From contig CAYMIN010000007.1 of NCBI GenBank assembly GCA_964390495.1, forward strand, positions 107,469-171,468: a stretch of 64,000 bases of DNA, written 5' to 3'. Position 1 is the first letter of the stretch. Each line of letters starts with the position of its first letter. The position numbers and the translations under genes were made by a program. Source of the stretch: UBA11051 sp964390495. Its GTDB lineage: Bacteria; Armatimonadota; Zipacnadia; Zipacnadales; UBA11051. Below are positions 25,913-34,083 of the stretch, one piece after another. The notes beneath the pieces were generated by a model. The model did no database searches, had not been told where the DNA came from, and saw only the letters and a program-made list of their open reading frames with translations.

Positions 25913-25973
25913 CTTCCGGCGGGGTAAGTTCTCATAGCAGAGTCGTCACCGAACTCTCGTGATAGCGTTAACC

Positions 25974-26180
25974 TCTATTGTTCATGAACGCGTAGGTCGG
26001 GCTTTCTAGCCCGACGCTGTTACAAGGCAGGCACCAGCTAGGCTAGAAGGCCTGGCCTATGTAAGATTGTGCGGTGTCAGTTGGGGGGTATTTCCGCAGA
26101 GGGCGCTGTGCGGGTTCGAATGCTGTTTGGCGCTAGTTTCGGCTCTTGTGTGATGGTCTTCGGGAATAATCCGAGGCAGA
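25974..26180. repeat. Duplicated 200-bp leader, copy 1
   Basis: It starts TTGTTCATGAACGCGTAGG and includes the palindrome GTCGGGCTTTCTAGCCCGAC, its outer partner GGCTAGAAGGCCTGGCCTA, and a conserved tail GGGCGCTGTGCGG...TGATGGTCTTCG. Copy 2 is at about 26998-27203. Each copy ends just before a gene start (26190 and 27221). Confidence 0.7.
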
Positions 26181-26189
26181 GGCCAAGCG

Positions 26190-26846
26190 ATGGCACCAGA
26201 CACACTGCAATGGCGATTTGTGGTGCCCACCTGGTGGCAGGTGGCGGTGGGGTTGGTAGTGCTGGCCTGGGGCTTCTCGGCGGCGGCGAATGTGTCCACC
26301 GCCTGGAAAGTTGCCACGGCGGAGAGTACCACGCGGCGCCTGGCCGGGGAGATTCGCCGCTGGCAGGCCGACGATACCCAGTACCCGCCCAAGCCGGCCA
26401 CCAAGCTCGATCCCCTGCTGCGACGGGTCGCCCGCCGTATGGTACTATTTGCAGCCGCCTATGTGGTGCTGGGGCTGTATTTTGCTTACGCCTGGGTGCG
26501 GGCCCTCTTAGTGGCTAAACGCGGCCGAGTTGTCGTCGCACCGGAGGCGATGGAGATAACCGACTGGCGCGGCCGCAAGCGGCACCTGGTTTGGGCCGAC
26601 ATTCAGCAGGCCAGTCTCACAGACCTCGGCGGCCTCTGCAAGCCCCCGCGTGTCGCGCTCAGGCTCAATGGCCGCACCATGTTTTTTCCCGTGTGGCTGG
26701 TGGCCCCGCAGAAGCTGCTGCTGGAGATTGTGACCCGCGCCGGCCTGACCAACTTGACACTTACCTGGTATCAGCAGCGCTATGTTCGCCCCGGCGGTGC
26801 CTGGACAGCGGACGCCGCCGAGGCCGCCCCAACGCCTCCGCCCTAG
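26190..26846 (+). CDS. Two-helix membrane protein with PH-like domain
   Basis: 218 aa. ATG 26190 with AGAGG seven nt upstream. A membrane helix at about 13-33 (WWQVAVGLVVLAWGFSAAAN) is followed by a coiled periplasmic or cytoplasmic loop and a second helix at about 85-110 (MVLFAAAYVVLGLYFAYAW). A domain from about 115 then reads GRVVVAPEAMEITDWRGRKR, then LVWADIQQASLT, a beta pattern like bacterial PH domains (bPH: a region where a residue W-x-D-I-x-x follows a strand). It is preceded by copy 1 of the duplicated leader. The function is unknown. Confidence 0.65.
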   Translation: MAPDTLQWRFVVPTWWQVAVGLVVLAWGFSAAANVSTAWKVATAESTTRRLAGEIRRWQADDTQYPPKPATKLDPLLRRVARRMVLFAAAYVVLGLYFAYAWVRALLVAKRGRVVVAPEAMEITDWRGRKRHLVWADIQQASLTDLGGLCKPPRVALRLNGRTMFFPVWLVAPQKLLLEIVTRAGLTNLTLTWYQQRYVRPGGAWTADAAEAAPTPPP

Positions 26847-26880
26847 TGTGGGTAGTCTGCAAAACTCGTGGCTGGATCTG

Positions 26881-26900
26881 CCCTGAGCCCGTCGAAGCGG
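26881..26900. repeat. CCTGAGCYYGTCGAAG small palindrome
   Basis: CCCTGAGCCCGTCGAAGCGGG belongs to the short inverted-repeat family also at 8220-8240, 38365-38383 and 60083-60124. It is common in metagenome-derived genomes, and its function is unknown. Confidence 0.5.
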
Positions 26901-26961
26901 GAAGATGCTGCGGCTTTTTTCACGGGACTGTCCCGCCAGCCCTTGAGGCAGCTTCTAACCC

Positions 26962-27203
26962 CCATTATTCATGAACGCGTAGGTCGGGCATCTCTAGGTT
27001 GCATTGTTCACGAAGGCGTAGGTCGGGCTTTCTAGCCCGACGCCGTTACCAGTCACGGACCAGCCAGGCTAGAAAGCCTGGCCTACGTGGGGTTGCACTG
27101 TGTCATTTTCGAGATATTTTAGGAAAGGGCGCTGTGCGGCTGGCAATGGCCTTTGCCGGCAGTTTCGCCTCATCTGCGATGGTCTTCGTGAATAGTGCGG
27201 GCT
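26962..27203. repeat. Duplicated 200-bp leader, copy 2, with a partial third unit
   Basis: A fragment ATTCATGAACGCGTAGGTCG (26966-26988) precedes a full copy from TTGTTCACGAAGGCGTAGG at about 27004. It shares the 200-bp body with copy 1 (25974-26180), including the long imperfect palindrome and the GGGCGCTGTGCGG...GATGGTCTTCG tail. It ends 18 nt before the TTG start of the ABC permease. Confidence 0.7.
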
Positions 27204-27220
27204 AAAGGAAGTGAGGCCGT

Positions 27221-28477
27221 TTGCTGCTCAGATACGCCTGGAAGGCATTTTGGCGGCGGCGCAGCACGGCGCTGTTGTCGCTCGGCGGGATTGCTGCGGC
27301 GACCGCGCTGTTGGTGGCGATACTCTCGATCTCCCACGGCGTCCGTTCGGCGGTCCAGGCTTCCCTCGATTCCACCGGCGCTGATCTGGTGATCCAGAAG
27401 CGCGTCAAGCCCTGCCCCTTCGCTCTGGTCAAGTTGCCTAAGGACCTGGGCGAGATTGATGCCGGAATCCTCAAGCAGTTGCAGGCCCTGCCCGAGGTCG
27501 AAGAGGTCTCCGGCGTGCTGATGGTCTGGGCTTTTTACGAGGGCCATCCCACGGTGGTGGCCGGCATTGACCCGCACAAGCGCCAGCTCGGGCCGGTGCG
27601 GTTGCAAGCGCCGGACCAGGAAGAGGACCGCCGCACCTGCTGTGCGGTGACCGAGGGCCGCTACCTTTCCGGCGGCGATGACTACCACGCGCTGATTACC
27701 GAGGACTATGCCCGCGCCAAGGGCTACCGCCTCGGCGACATGATCCCACTGGGCCCGCAGGCGGTTTTTGAGGTGGTTGGGCTGATATCGCTGGCCCAGA
27801 GTGCCCGCATCGCCGAGGCCGAGGCCTTTATCCCTCTAGTCATCGCCCAGCGCATGTACAGTGACTACGGCAGCGAGGGCGTTCTGGATACGGTTTTTGT
27901 CGCCCTCAAGAGCCCCCGTCAGACGGCCCGTGTCGAAGCGGTAGCGCGCCGCGAGATCGGCGCGGGAGTGAGCATCACCAGCTCGCAGAATGTGGATGCC
28001 GGCACGGCGCTGCTGGCCCAGGTTACCCGCCGGACCTTGTATGTCATCTCAGCCCTTGTGTTAGTCTTCGTTTTCGTTTTGATATTGCACAGCTTTTTGG
28101 CCGGTGTTGCCCGCCGCGTCCCGGAGATCGGCATTCTCAAGGCTATTGGCTGGGACAACGCTCAGGTGGCTCGCATGTTTGTGGCCGAGGCCTTGTATAT
28201 CGGGGTCATTGGTGGGCTGATCGGCTCGCTGCTGGGTATGGTACTGGCTTGGGGTTACAGCTACGTGGCGACCTTGGAGTTGCCTTCGGCGCTGGCTTCA
28301 TACCCGCCCTGCGCTACTACTCAGCCGCTTCTCAGCACCCGGATCGTGTTTTATCCATCGCCTTTGATATTCTTGATTGGGGCGTTGACGGCATTGCTAT
28401 TAGGTTCGGCGGCTGGCTTTGTGGCGGCGCGGCGGGCGGCGGCTTTGGCACCGGCGGAGGCCCTCCGCCGCCTCTAG
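27221..28477 (+). CDS. ABC transporter permease (FtsX/MacB-like)
   Basis: 418 aa. The start is TTG 27221 with GTGAGG and AGGAAG upstream; no closer ATG is in frame. An N-terminal helix (about 17-38) is followed by a long extracytoplasmic domain (residues about 40-265) with MacB-type features (STGADLVIQ, EVEEVSGVLM). Three C-terminal helices follow, with RVPEIGILKAIGWDNAQVARMFVAEAL between the first two, the FtsX signature. It partners with the ATPase starting at 28760. The 282-bp gap between the two is mostly REP sequence inserted into what was probably a tight operon. Substrate unknown; lipoprotein or macrolide export types share this architecture. Confidence 0.88.
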   Translation: MLLRYAWKAFWRRRSTALLSLGGIAAATALLVAILSISHGVRSAVQASLDSTGADLVIQKRVKPCPFALVKLPKDLGEIDAGILKQLQALPEVEEVSGVLMVWAFYEGHPTVVAGIDPHKRQLGPVRLQAPDQEEDRRTCCAVTEGRYLSGGDDYHALITEDYARAKGYRLGDMIPLGPQAVFEVVGLISLAQSARIAEAEAFIPLVIAQRMYSDYGSEGVLDTVFVALKSPRQTARVEAVARREIGAGVSITSSQNVDAGTALLAQVTRRTLYVISALVLVFVFVLILHSFLAGVARRVPEIGILKAIGWDNAQVARMFVAEALYIGVIGGLIGSLLGMVLAWGYSYVATLELPSALASYPPCATTQPLLSTRIVFYPSPLIFLIGALTALLLGSAAGFVAARRAAALAPAEALRRL

Positions 28478-28759
28478 CACTTGTCGTGTGGGCTGTGCTT
28501 CCCGGCCCGCCTCCGCCATTGTGGGGGCGCATGGCCTGCGCCCGTTGGTGTTCTCTCCCTCCCGTTTCGGCGGGTACCCACTGCGAGGCAGTGGGTGAGC
28601 CGGGGGGTAGCTGCCGTTACCGTTCTCCCCTCTCCCCTTCCCCTTGGGAGAGGGGCCGGGGGTGAGGCCCGCCGTTGTTGTTTTTGCCCTACGAAGGGGC
28701 CGGCTGAGCGTAGCGAACCCGGCCCGCATGCCGCTACCACTCACCACAAGGGGCCATTC
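28478..28759. other. REP-filled gap between permease and ATPase genes
   Basis: It contains a GGGTACCCACTGCG...GCAGTGGGTG palindrome (28573-28600) and a family B unit with CCCCTCTCCCCTTCCCCTTG and GGGAGAGGGG (28623-28666). The ATPase frame is open back to 28481, but this part is not coding-like. Confidence 0.6.
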
Positions 28760-29431
28760 ATGTACCTCGACGCCGTTAACATCAGCAAATCCTTCGAGCG
28801 CGAGGGCGAGACGGTCACCGCTCTGCAGCGGGTTAGTTTCACCGTCACGGCCGGGGAGCTCTTGGGCCTGCAGGGGGCCTCGGGGGCCGGCAAGTCAACT
28901 CTACTCAACATCATCGGGGGCCTGGAGCGGCCCACCAGCGGCCTGGTGACGGTTGCGGGGCTGCGCCTGAATGATCTCAGCGACAACGAACTGGCCGCTT
29001 ATCGCCGCAACACTGTCGGCTTGGTTTTCCAGAGCGCGCATCTGCTGCCCTCGCTGACGCTATTTGAGAATGTGATGTTACCGTTGATTCCGGTGCCGAT
29101 GGCGGAGGCGGACAAGGCGGCGCGGGTGGCGGAGGTACTGGAGACGGCGAACATCGCGCACCGGGCTGGGCATTTACCCGGTGAGCTTTCCGGCGGCGAG
29201 CAGCAGCGCGCGGCGGTGGCGCGTGCTCTGGTTAACGATCCCGAGATGCTGCTGGCTGACGAGCCTACCGGCGAGCTGGACCGGGCCAATGCCGACAAGA
29301 TTCTCGCATTGTTAGCCGCTCTCAACGACCAGGGCCGCACAGTTATCATTGCCAGTCATGACGACCGGGCTCTGGCGGTGACCCGCCGTAAGCTGCTGCT
29401 GGAAGCTGGCACACTGAAAAGCGTGTCATGA
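28760..29431 (+). CDS. ABC transporter ATP-binding protein (LolD/MacB-like)
   Basis: About 223 aa. ATG 28760 (MYLDAVNISKSF) with AAGGGG six nt upstream; the upstream open frame is REP DNA. Walker A GASGAGKST (about residues 40-48), Q-loop VFQSAHLLPSLT, signature LSGGEQQR, Walker B MLLADEPTGELD, and switch histidine IIASHD. The length and the compact LolD-like sequence fit a stand-alone exporter ATPase working with the 27221 permease as a dimer of each. Confidence 0.92.
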   Translation: MYLDAVNISKSFEREGETVTALQRVSFTVTAGELLGLQGASGAGKSTLLNIIGGLERPTSGLVTVAGLRLNDLSDNELAAYRRNTVGLVFQSAHLLPSLTLFENVMLPLIPVPMAEADKAARVAEVLETANIAHRAGHLPGELSGGEQQRAAVARALVNDPEMLLADEPTGELDRANADKILALLAALNDQGRTVIIASHDDRALAVTRRKLLLEAGTLKSVS

Positions 29432-29581
29432 TAGGCTCGCCCGTCCCGAATAGGCCTTGCTGGTCAGGCCTCCCCAACAGATCCCGGGGGTCGGGCTTCC
29501 AGCCCGACGCCATAAAAACAGCTTCCCCCGCGCGCGATATGTGCTAAAATGTTAGGCAAGTCCCCGCTATGAGGTCAGCCG

Positions 29582-31048
29582 ATGCGGATGCGTAGTGTTG
29601 TAAACATGACGATACTTCTGACCGCCCTCACCGCCGGTCTCGGCGCTGCGGCAGGCCTGATTGTGCTGGGGATGAAGGGCAGCCTCTGGGACAGCGTCAC
29701 CGTCATCGTCTGTGTCAGCGGCTTCATCGGCGCGATGTTGTCGCTGGAGTTCGCTGTTTATGCCCTACTTTTCCTAGGGCTTGTCGAGGGTGTATATAAG
29801 ACCATTGCCCCGTCTTTGTTCACGCTGGTAGCCAAGGATGTCATGCTGGGCTTTATCCTGGTGCGCCTGGGGTACGAGAGCTTGCGCAACAAGGATTTCA
29901 GTTGGATCAATCAGCGCCTCACGGTGCCGGCGGTACTTTTTATCGGTTACGCCTTCGCGATGATAACTGCGCCCTCCACTCAGAGTCCGGCTCTGGCTCT
30001 GGCCGGGGTGCGTTCTTGGATATTGTGGATTCCCCTCTATTACCCGGTCTATGTCATCTTCAGCAACCGCACCAGGGTCATTCGCCTGTTGCGCACCATG
30101 TGTTGGGTCTCGATGCCGGTTGCCGCTTACGGGCTTTACCAGAGCATCATGGGCTACGAGCACTTGCGCGTTAGTGAGGAGCTTTACCGCCATACTCTGT
30201 GGTACACCGGGCGCGCCATCTCGATCTTCAATGCCCCCTCCTTGCTCGGCAACTTCTGCGCTCTGGTGATTCTGGCAAGCCTCGGCTTGACCTTGTATTA
30301 CCCCGGGCTGGTCCGGCGCGGCTTCTTCTTTGGCACTGCTATACTTGCCGGCGGCGGCTTAGTCGCTTCCGGCACTCGCGGCTCATTCCTGGGGCTGCTG
30401 GTCGGCCTCTTGATATTCTTGATATTGGCCCGACGCAAGACTTTGATTGTCGCCATCATTGCTCTGGCGGGTGTCATATCATTCAACTACATGGTCCCGA
30501 CCGCCGAGCCCGGGGCCGAGCGCATCCGCGAGACCATCACTCCCCAGATCGTTGTCAGGCGTGTCACCAAGCCCTTCGAGCAGGCTCTGGAGCAGGTCAC
30601 TCGCTATCCGCTTGGCTACGGCGTCGCCACCGGTGCCGGCAGCGGGCGTATCTATGGCGAACTGCGGCACGAGGCCGGCGCGCGTGGCATCGAGTGGATT
30701 GAGAACGAGTTCGGGAGGGTCTTATCCGAGCTGGGGCTGCCGGGGCTGTTCTTTTGGCTCTGGATGCTGTGGGTAGCGACTCGCGGTGCTATCACTGCGG
30801 CCCGCACTGCCGCCCGCGATAGGGATCACTACATCTTCCTGGCCATGACCGCGGGCATGTTTGTATTGCTCTCACAGCTTTTCATCGGCGGCGCTCTATA
30901 CGATGCCGCTGCCGGCATTTACTTCTGGATCTTTGCTGCGATGACGGCGCGTCTTCCGCAGGCTTTCGAGGAGGAGCAACAGGCGGAGGAGGCCGAAGCT
31001 CTGGCTCTGGAGCCGGTTGAAGCCCAACCTGTTACTGCGAGCTTCTAG
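29582..31048 (+). CDS. O-antigen ligase/Wzy-like polytopic membrane protein
   Basis: 488 aa. ATG 29582 with GAGG seven nt upstream. About ten to twelve hydrophobic helices. The hallmark region is LVASGTRGSFLGLLVGLL (about residues 258-275), the SRG-type arginine loop of the Wzy_C/O-antigen ligase family, followed by a long extracytoplasmic loop with PLGYGVATGAGSGRIYG and EWIENEFGRVLSELGLPGLFFW, the E-N-E-x-x-x-x-L-x-E-x-G pattern. A Glu-rich cytoplasmic tail follows the last helix. It is distant from the polysaccharide cluster at 40.8-50 kb, so its acceptor is unclear. The gene has the T-ending codon style of the neighbouring 27-38 kb region. Confidence 0.8.
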   Translation: MRMRSVVNMTILLTALTAGLGAAAGLIVLGMKGSLWDSVTVIVCVSGFIGAMLSLEFAVYALLFLGLVEGVYKTIAPSLFTLVAKDVMLGFILVRLGYESLRNKDFSWINQRLTVPAVLFIGYAFAMITAPSTQSPALALAGVRSWILWIPLYYPVYVIFSNRTRVIRLLRTMCWVSMPVAAYGLYQSIMGYEHLRVSEELYRHTLWYTGRAISIFNAPSLLGNFCALVILASLGLTLYYPGLVRRGFFFGTAILAGGGLVASGTRGSFLGLLVGLLIFLILARRKTLIVAIIALAGVISFNYMVPTAEPGAERIRETITPQIVVRRVTKPFEQALEQVTRYPLGYGVATGAGSGRIYGELRHEAGARGIEWIENEFGRVLSELGLPGLFFWLWMLWVATRGAITAARTAARDRDHYIFLAMTAGMFVLLSQLFIGGALYDAAAGIYFWIFAAMTARLPQAFEEEQQAEEAEALALEPVEAQPVTASF

Positions 31049-31051
31049 CAG

Positions 31052-31435
31052 TTAGTTCGCGCCCCCTGGTGGCGACTTGATTATCACGGCGCGCCTGGTA
31101 CGATCCCAGCCGATCTTTGCGCCCAGCGCCTCGCTCAAAATCCGCAGCGGCACCAGCAAGTAATCCTCTACTATGATCCCGTCGCTTTTCTTGATTGCGA
31201 CGCACATATTGCCCCGGCACACGATTGCCATCTGCGCTTGGGCGTTCCATTTCACTTCTGCTCCGAGGGCCTCGGAGATTGCCCGCAGCGGCGCATAGGA
31301 CTTGCCATCACGCACGCGCGCGGCCGGTTTGAAGTCGGCTTGCCTGCCGTCAACATAGACCGCCACGACCTCATCGGCCGTGGCGCTCGCACCCACTATC
31401 AGGAGCAGTCCGACTATTGCTGTTGTGTTTTTCAT
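31052..31435 (-). CDS. Copper-amine-oxidase-N-type stalk domain protein
   Basis: 127 aa. ATG 31435 (MKNTTAIVGLLLIVGASA) gives a signal peptide; the frame runs on to 31567 over REP DNA, which I exclude. The mature part has two halves of about 45 residues: SYAPLRAISEALGAEVKWNA and YLLVPLRILSEALGAKIGWD. Each half has the V/A-P-L-R-x-(I/L)-S-E-A-L-G signature of the Cu_amine_oxidN1 stalk domain. Such proteins are secreted and bind cell walls or act as adaptors. The gene is convergent with the ligase-like gene, whose stop is 4 bp away. Confidence 0.8.
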   Translation of the reverse strand: MKNTTAIVGLLLIVGASATADEVVAVYVDGRQADFKPAARVRDGKSYAPLRAISEALGAEVKWNAQAQMAIVCRGNMCVAIKKSDGIIVEDYLLVPLRILSEALGAKIGWDRTRRAVIIKSPPGGAN

Positions 31436-31574
31436 TGCAGGTTTCTCTTCTCCGGAGTGGGAGCTGGCCCACCCAAATCTATCCTGTGGCTCGGGCTTCC
31501 AGCCCGACTCCGTTGCTGTTCCCCTCTCCCCTTGAAAGAGGGCTAGGGTGAGGGCCGCTTTTGCCATCCACCCG

Positions 31575-31608
31575 AAAAAGAGCCCCTGCTTTAATTCACA
31601 GGGGCTAG
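31575..31608 (-). terminator. Rho-independent terminator for the first prepilin-like gene
   Basis: On the minus strand AGCCCCTG pairs with CAGGGGCT over a 10-nt loop and is followed by CTTTTTC. It lies about 30 nt past the stop at 31638. Confidence 0.8.
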
Positions 31609-31637
31609 GGTCACCACATTGTTGCAGCTAGGAGGCT

Positions 31638-32261
31638 TTAGTCGTCCTCGATAGTCCAGTTGGGCCAGACGGTGCCGGCCGAGCCGCCGATGTCCATCCG
31701 CTTACCCCATTTGGCGTGGCCGTCGCAGTAGCCGACGTTGAGCCCGTCGTTGTGCCGCTCCGGCAGCGTCGTGTATGAAGGGGTATCGCCCCAGCCCTCC
31801 CACGAGTACCACATTGAGGACGAGGAATTGTTATCCAGCAGCAGCACTGTTTCCGAGGGCCGATGCATCTCCGCGAGTGGTTGCCCCACCGGAGGCGTGT
31901 AGCCATCTACGCCGCTCCAATAGCCGTAGTTGACCGCGTACCCGTAGGTCCAGTTCTTCTTGCTCGGGCACTTGAAAATCTGGGTGTTCTTCAGATACGG
32001 CCTGATCACATCCATCCAGGTCGTGTCCCCGACGGTGTAGCTGTCACTGTCGTCGAGGTCGTAGTAAATGTGCATCAGCATCTCGTCGTAGTCCTGCGCG
32101 TACATTGTGATCCCCAGAACTTGCTGCTTCACATTGGACAGACAATTGCTTTGTCGGGCCTTCTCCCGGGCGCGCGCGAATACCGGAAAAAGGATGGCGG
32201 CCAAGATCGCGATGATGGCTATGACCACCAGGAGTTCGATCAACGTAAAGCCCCTACGCAT
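31638..32261 (-). CDS. Prepilin-like (DUF1559/H-X9-DG) pseudopilin
   Basis: About 207 aa. ATG 32261 (MRRGFTLIELLV) is preferred: AAAGGAG lies nine nt upstream, while the ATG at 32270 would abut it. Class III prepilin motif GFTLIELLVVIAI with a very short basic leader, cleaved by prepilin peptidase before F, with the E5-equivalent present. The helix continues FPVFARAREKARQSNCLSN. The C-terminal PERHNDGLNVGYCDGHAKWG carries the H-x-D-G-type signature of this large family. It is a periplasmic or surface pseudopilin, with a paralog at 32448-33146. A PilB-type ATPase is at 36914. Confidence 0.88.
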   Translation of the reverse strand: MRRGFTLIELLVVIAIIAILAAILFPVFARAREKARQSNCLSNVKQQVLGITMYAQDYDEMLMHIYYDLDDSDSYTVGDTTWMDVIRPYLKNTQIFKCPSKKNWTYGYAVNYGYWSGVDGYTPPVGQPLAEMHRPSETVLLLDNNSSSSMWYSWEGWGDTPSYTTLPERHNDGLNVGYCDGHAKWGKRMDIGGSAGTVWPNWTIEDD

Positions 32262-32447
32262 GTTTCCCATCTCCTTTGCCTTTCGTTATCTGTGTGGCCT
32301 CCGCTCCGGCCTCCCACACAGCTTACACAATGTGATACCATATACTAATACTTCTCTCTCTCCAGGTCAATACCTCCCCTCAACTCCTGAGCATCCACCA
32401 ATGAGGGGTACGATAGGCGGCGCGCCTGTCGGATCACGTTCGGCTCC

Positions 32448-33146
32448 TTAGTATTTCGGCCGGCCGTCCGCGTACCAGCAAAGATCCGTCGGCCACAGCG
32501 TGTACTTGATCGGCCCCACATACGGGCTATTGGGGTCGAGCTGGATCGTGTGCCATTTCGCGTGGCCGTCGAGGAAGGTGATGTTCGCGCCACCGTTGTG
32601 CCGCTGCGGGATAAACGAGCTGGCGTTCCTGCCGCTGGTCACGGCCATCAGGTCCCAGGCGTTGGAGCAGTTGTAATCATTACGGTCGCGCGTGCAGTCA
32701 CCCTCAGCGATGATGAACGTCTCGGCCGGATAGCGCACATCCGCCAGTTTGACGATTGTCGGCGTTGCCGTACCCCTCGTGCTGCACCGCCGGTTCATGC
32801 CGTAGTCCATGAAGTCGCCGTAAGCGCGCGTTGCGCTCCAGTTGGGCGCTATCATGTAGCTGCTGGGGCACAGATACACCTGCATGTTCTTCACGTACGG
32901 CTCCATAATTTGCCACCAACAGCGCGACCCACTCGGATTACCGTCCTGGTAGTATGGGATTACCGTCTCGTCGTAGTCCTGAACGTACATCTGCACCGCT
33001 GTCGCCATCTGTTTGGCGTTGTTGAGACAGCTTGTTTGCCGCGCCTTTTCCCGCGCCCTGGCGAACACCGGGAACAAGATCGCCGCCAGAATCGCGATGA
33101 TGGCAATTACCACTAACAGCTCAATCAAGGTAAATCCTCGTCTCAT
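32448..33146 (-). CDS. Prepilin-like (DUF1559/H-X9-DG) pseudopilin, second copy
   Basis: About 232 aa. ATG 33146 (MRRGFTLIEL) with AGGAGG seven nt upstream; the longer frame to 33173 is unnecessary. The N-terminus is nearly identical to that at 32261, including FPVFARAREKARQ and TSCLNNAKQM. The middle domain differs; the C-terminus ends IPQRHNGGANITFLDGHAKWH, again with H-x-D-G-type spacing. Tandem with the other copy on the same strand, 186 bp upstream of it. This N-terminal sequence is one reason for the Armatimonadota guess. Confidence 0.88.
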   Translation of the reverse strand: MRRGFTLIELLVVIAIIAILAAILFPVFARAREKARQTSCLNNAKQMATAVQMYVQDYDETVIPYYQDGNPSGSRCWWQIMEPYVKNMQVYLCPSSYMIAPNWSATRAYGDFMDYGMNRRCSTRGTATPTIVKLADVRYPAETFIIAEGDCTRDRNDYNCSNAWDLMAVTSGRNASSFIPQRHNGGANITFLDGHAKWHTIQLDPNSPYVGPIKYTLWPTDLCWYADGRPKY

Positions 33147-33367
33147 CACGCTCCCTCCTTTGCTTTGTTCCACTCATATTCCAGTCACATCAGCCCAATT
33201 GACTATATCACATCCTTCCGCTTACTCACAAGACTTCCCACACGGATTGCCTCTCAAACTGGTTTTTCTGGCAGCTCGGCCGCGCTGGTGCTGTGCGGTC
33301 TTAGCGCGCAGGGGGTCCAGCTCCTACGCGCTTTTCCTGTTGGGAGAGGCTAGGGTGAAGGCCGCCG

Positions 33368-33396
33368 TTGCGTGGCGCGTAAGGATACGCTACAAT
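33368..33396 (+). promoter_or_regulatory. Strong sigma-70-like promoter with almost no leader
   Basis: TTGCGT (33368-33373), 17-nt spacer, TACAAT (33391-33396). The start codon ATG 33408 is about 5 nt past the expected start site, so the transcript is nearly leaderless. Confidence 0.6.
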
Positions 33397-33407
33397 CTTG
33401 GCATCTT

Positions 33408-33893
33408 ATGCGCTGTCCTGAGTGTGGTGCCAAGATGCAGGCAGAGGGCTTATGCCCGGCCTGCGGCCATTTGGTGATTGAGGCAGGCGGGGAGTCTGAG
33501 CCTGCCGCAGCGCCGACCGGTCCACCGCAGCCTGGGCGCAACCGCAAGCCTGGGCCACAGCCGCAGCAGTCTGTCCCGGCCGGCCCGGTGTTTGTTTCAG
33601 CGCCGGGCGCCAAGGACGGGCGTCTCGCCCGCTCCCGCGACTATACCGCCTTACTCTTGGGCGCGGCCATTTATGATTGTCTGCTGTTACCTTTGCTGGC
33701 CGTCCGCGTGCTGTTTGCTGATTTCAGCTTGCCTCTGAGTGTTCCGGTGATTGCGGGGATTTGCTTGCCGCTCAGTTACCTAATCACGCGTCTGCTATGC
33801 ACGATAGATCCGGAGACTGGCCGCTGGATCATCAACAATCCACTCTTGCGTCGGGTATTCACTAGGCTGAACGCCATCTGGATTGACCTCTAG
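33408..33893 (+). CDS. Zinc-ribbon membrane protein
   Basis: About 161 aa from ATG 33408 (MRCPECGAKMQ), which fits the promoter above; GTG 33372 is also in frame but overlaps it. A CPEC...CPACG double knuckle (about residues 3-20) is followed by a Pro/Gln-rich linker (AAAPTGPPQPGRNRKPGPQPQQS). Two hydrophobic helices (YTALLLGAAIYDCLLLPLLAV and VPVIAGICLPLSYLITRLL) and a basic tail with WIINNPLLRRVF end the protein. It looks like a membrane-tethered zinc-ribbon protein; the role is unknown. Confidence 0.6.
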   Translation: MRCPECGAKMQAEGLCPACGHLVIEAGGESEPAAAPTGPPQPGRNRKPGPQPQQSVPAGPVFVSAPGAKDGRLARSRDYTALLLGAAIYDCLLLPLLAVRVLFADFSLPLSVPVIAGICLPLSYLITRLLCTIDPETGRWIINNPLLRRVFTRLNAIWIDL

Positions 33894-33914
33894 GCCTCTA
33901 AGGCTTCCATCGTC

Positions 33915-34060
33915 TTGTGGGTCGGGCTTTCCAGCCCGATGCCGTTGTCGTTTTGCAGTTGGCCCCTCTCCCACCGGGAGAGGGGAATAGAAGGGGTGAG
34001 GCCCGCCGTTGCTGTTTCTCCCCCTCCCTAAACGGGGTAGGGGCTGGGGGGTAGGTGCCG
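33915..34060. repeat. Composite of REP units downstream of the zinc-ribbon gene
   Basis: GTCGGGCTTTCCAGCCCGAT at 33920, then CCCCTCTCCCACCGGGAGAG at 33962, a GTGAGGCCCGCCGTTGCTG tail, and CCTCCCTAAACGGGGTAGGG near 34025. All are forward orientation. Confidence 0.65.
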
Positions 34061-34083
34061 CCATCGGCCCGCCTCTTCCCATT

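Noticed and set aside
26100..26130. GGGTTCGAATGC, a tRNA T-arm-like string
   Set aside because: No acceptor or anticodon stem can be drawn around it; it lies in the duplicated leader.
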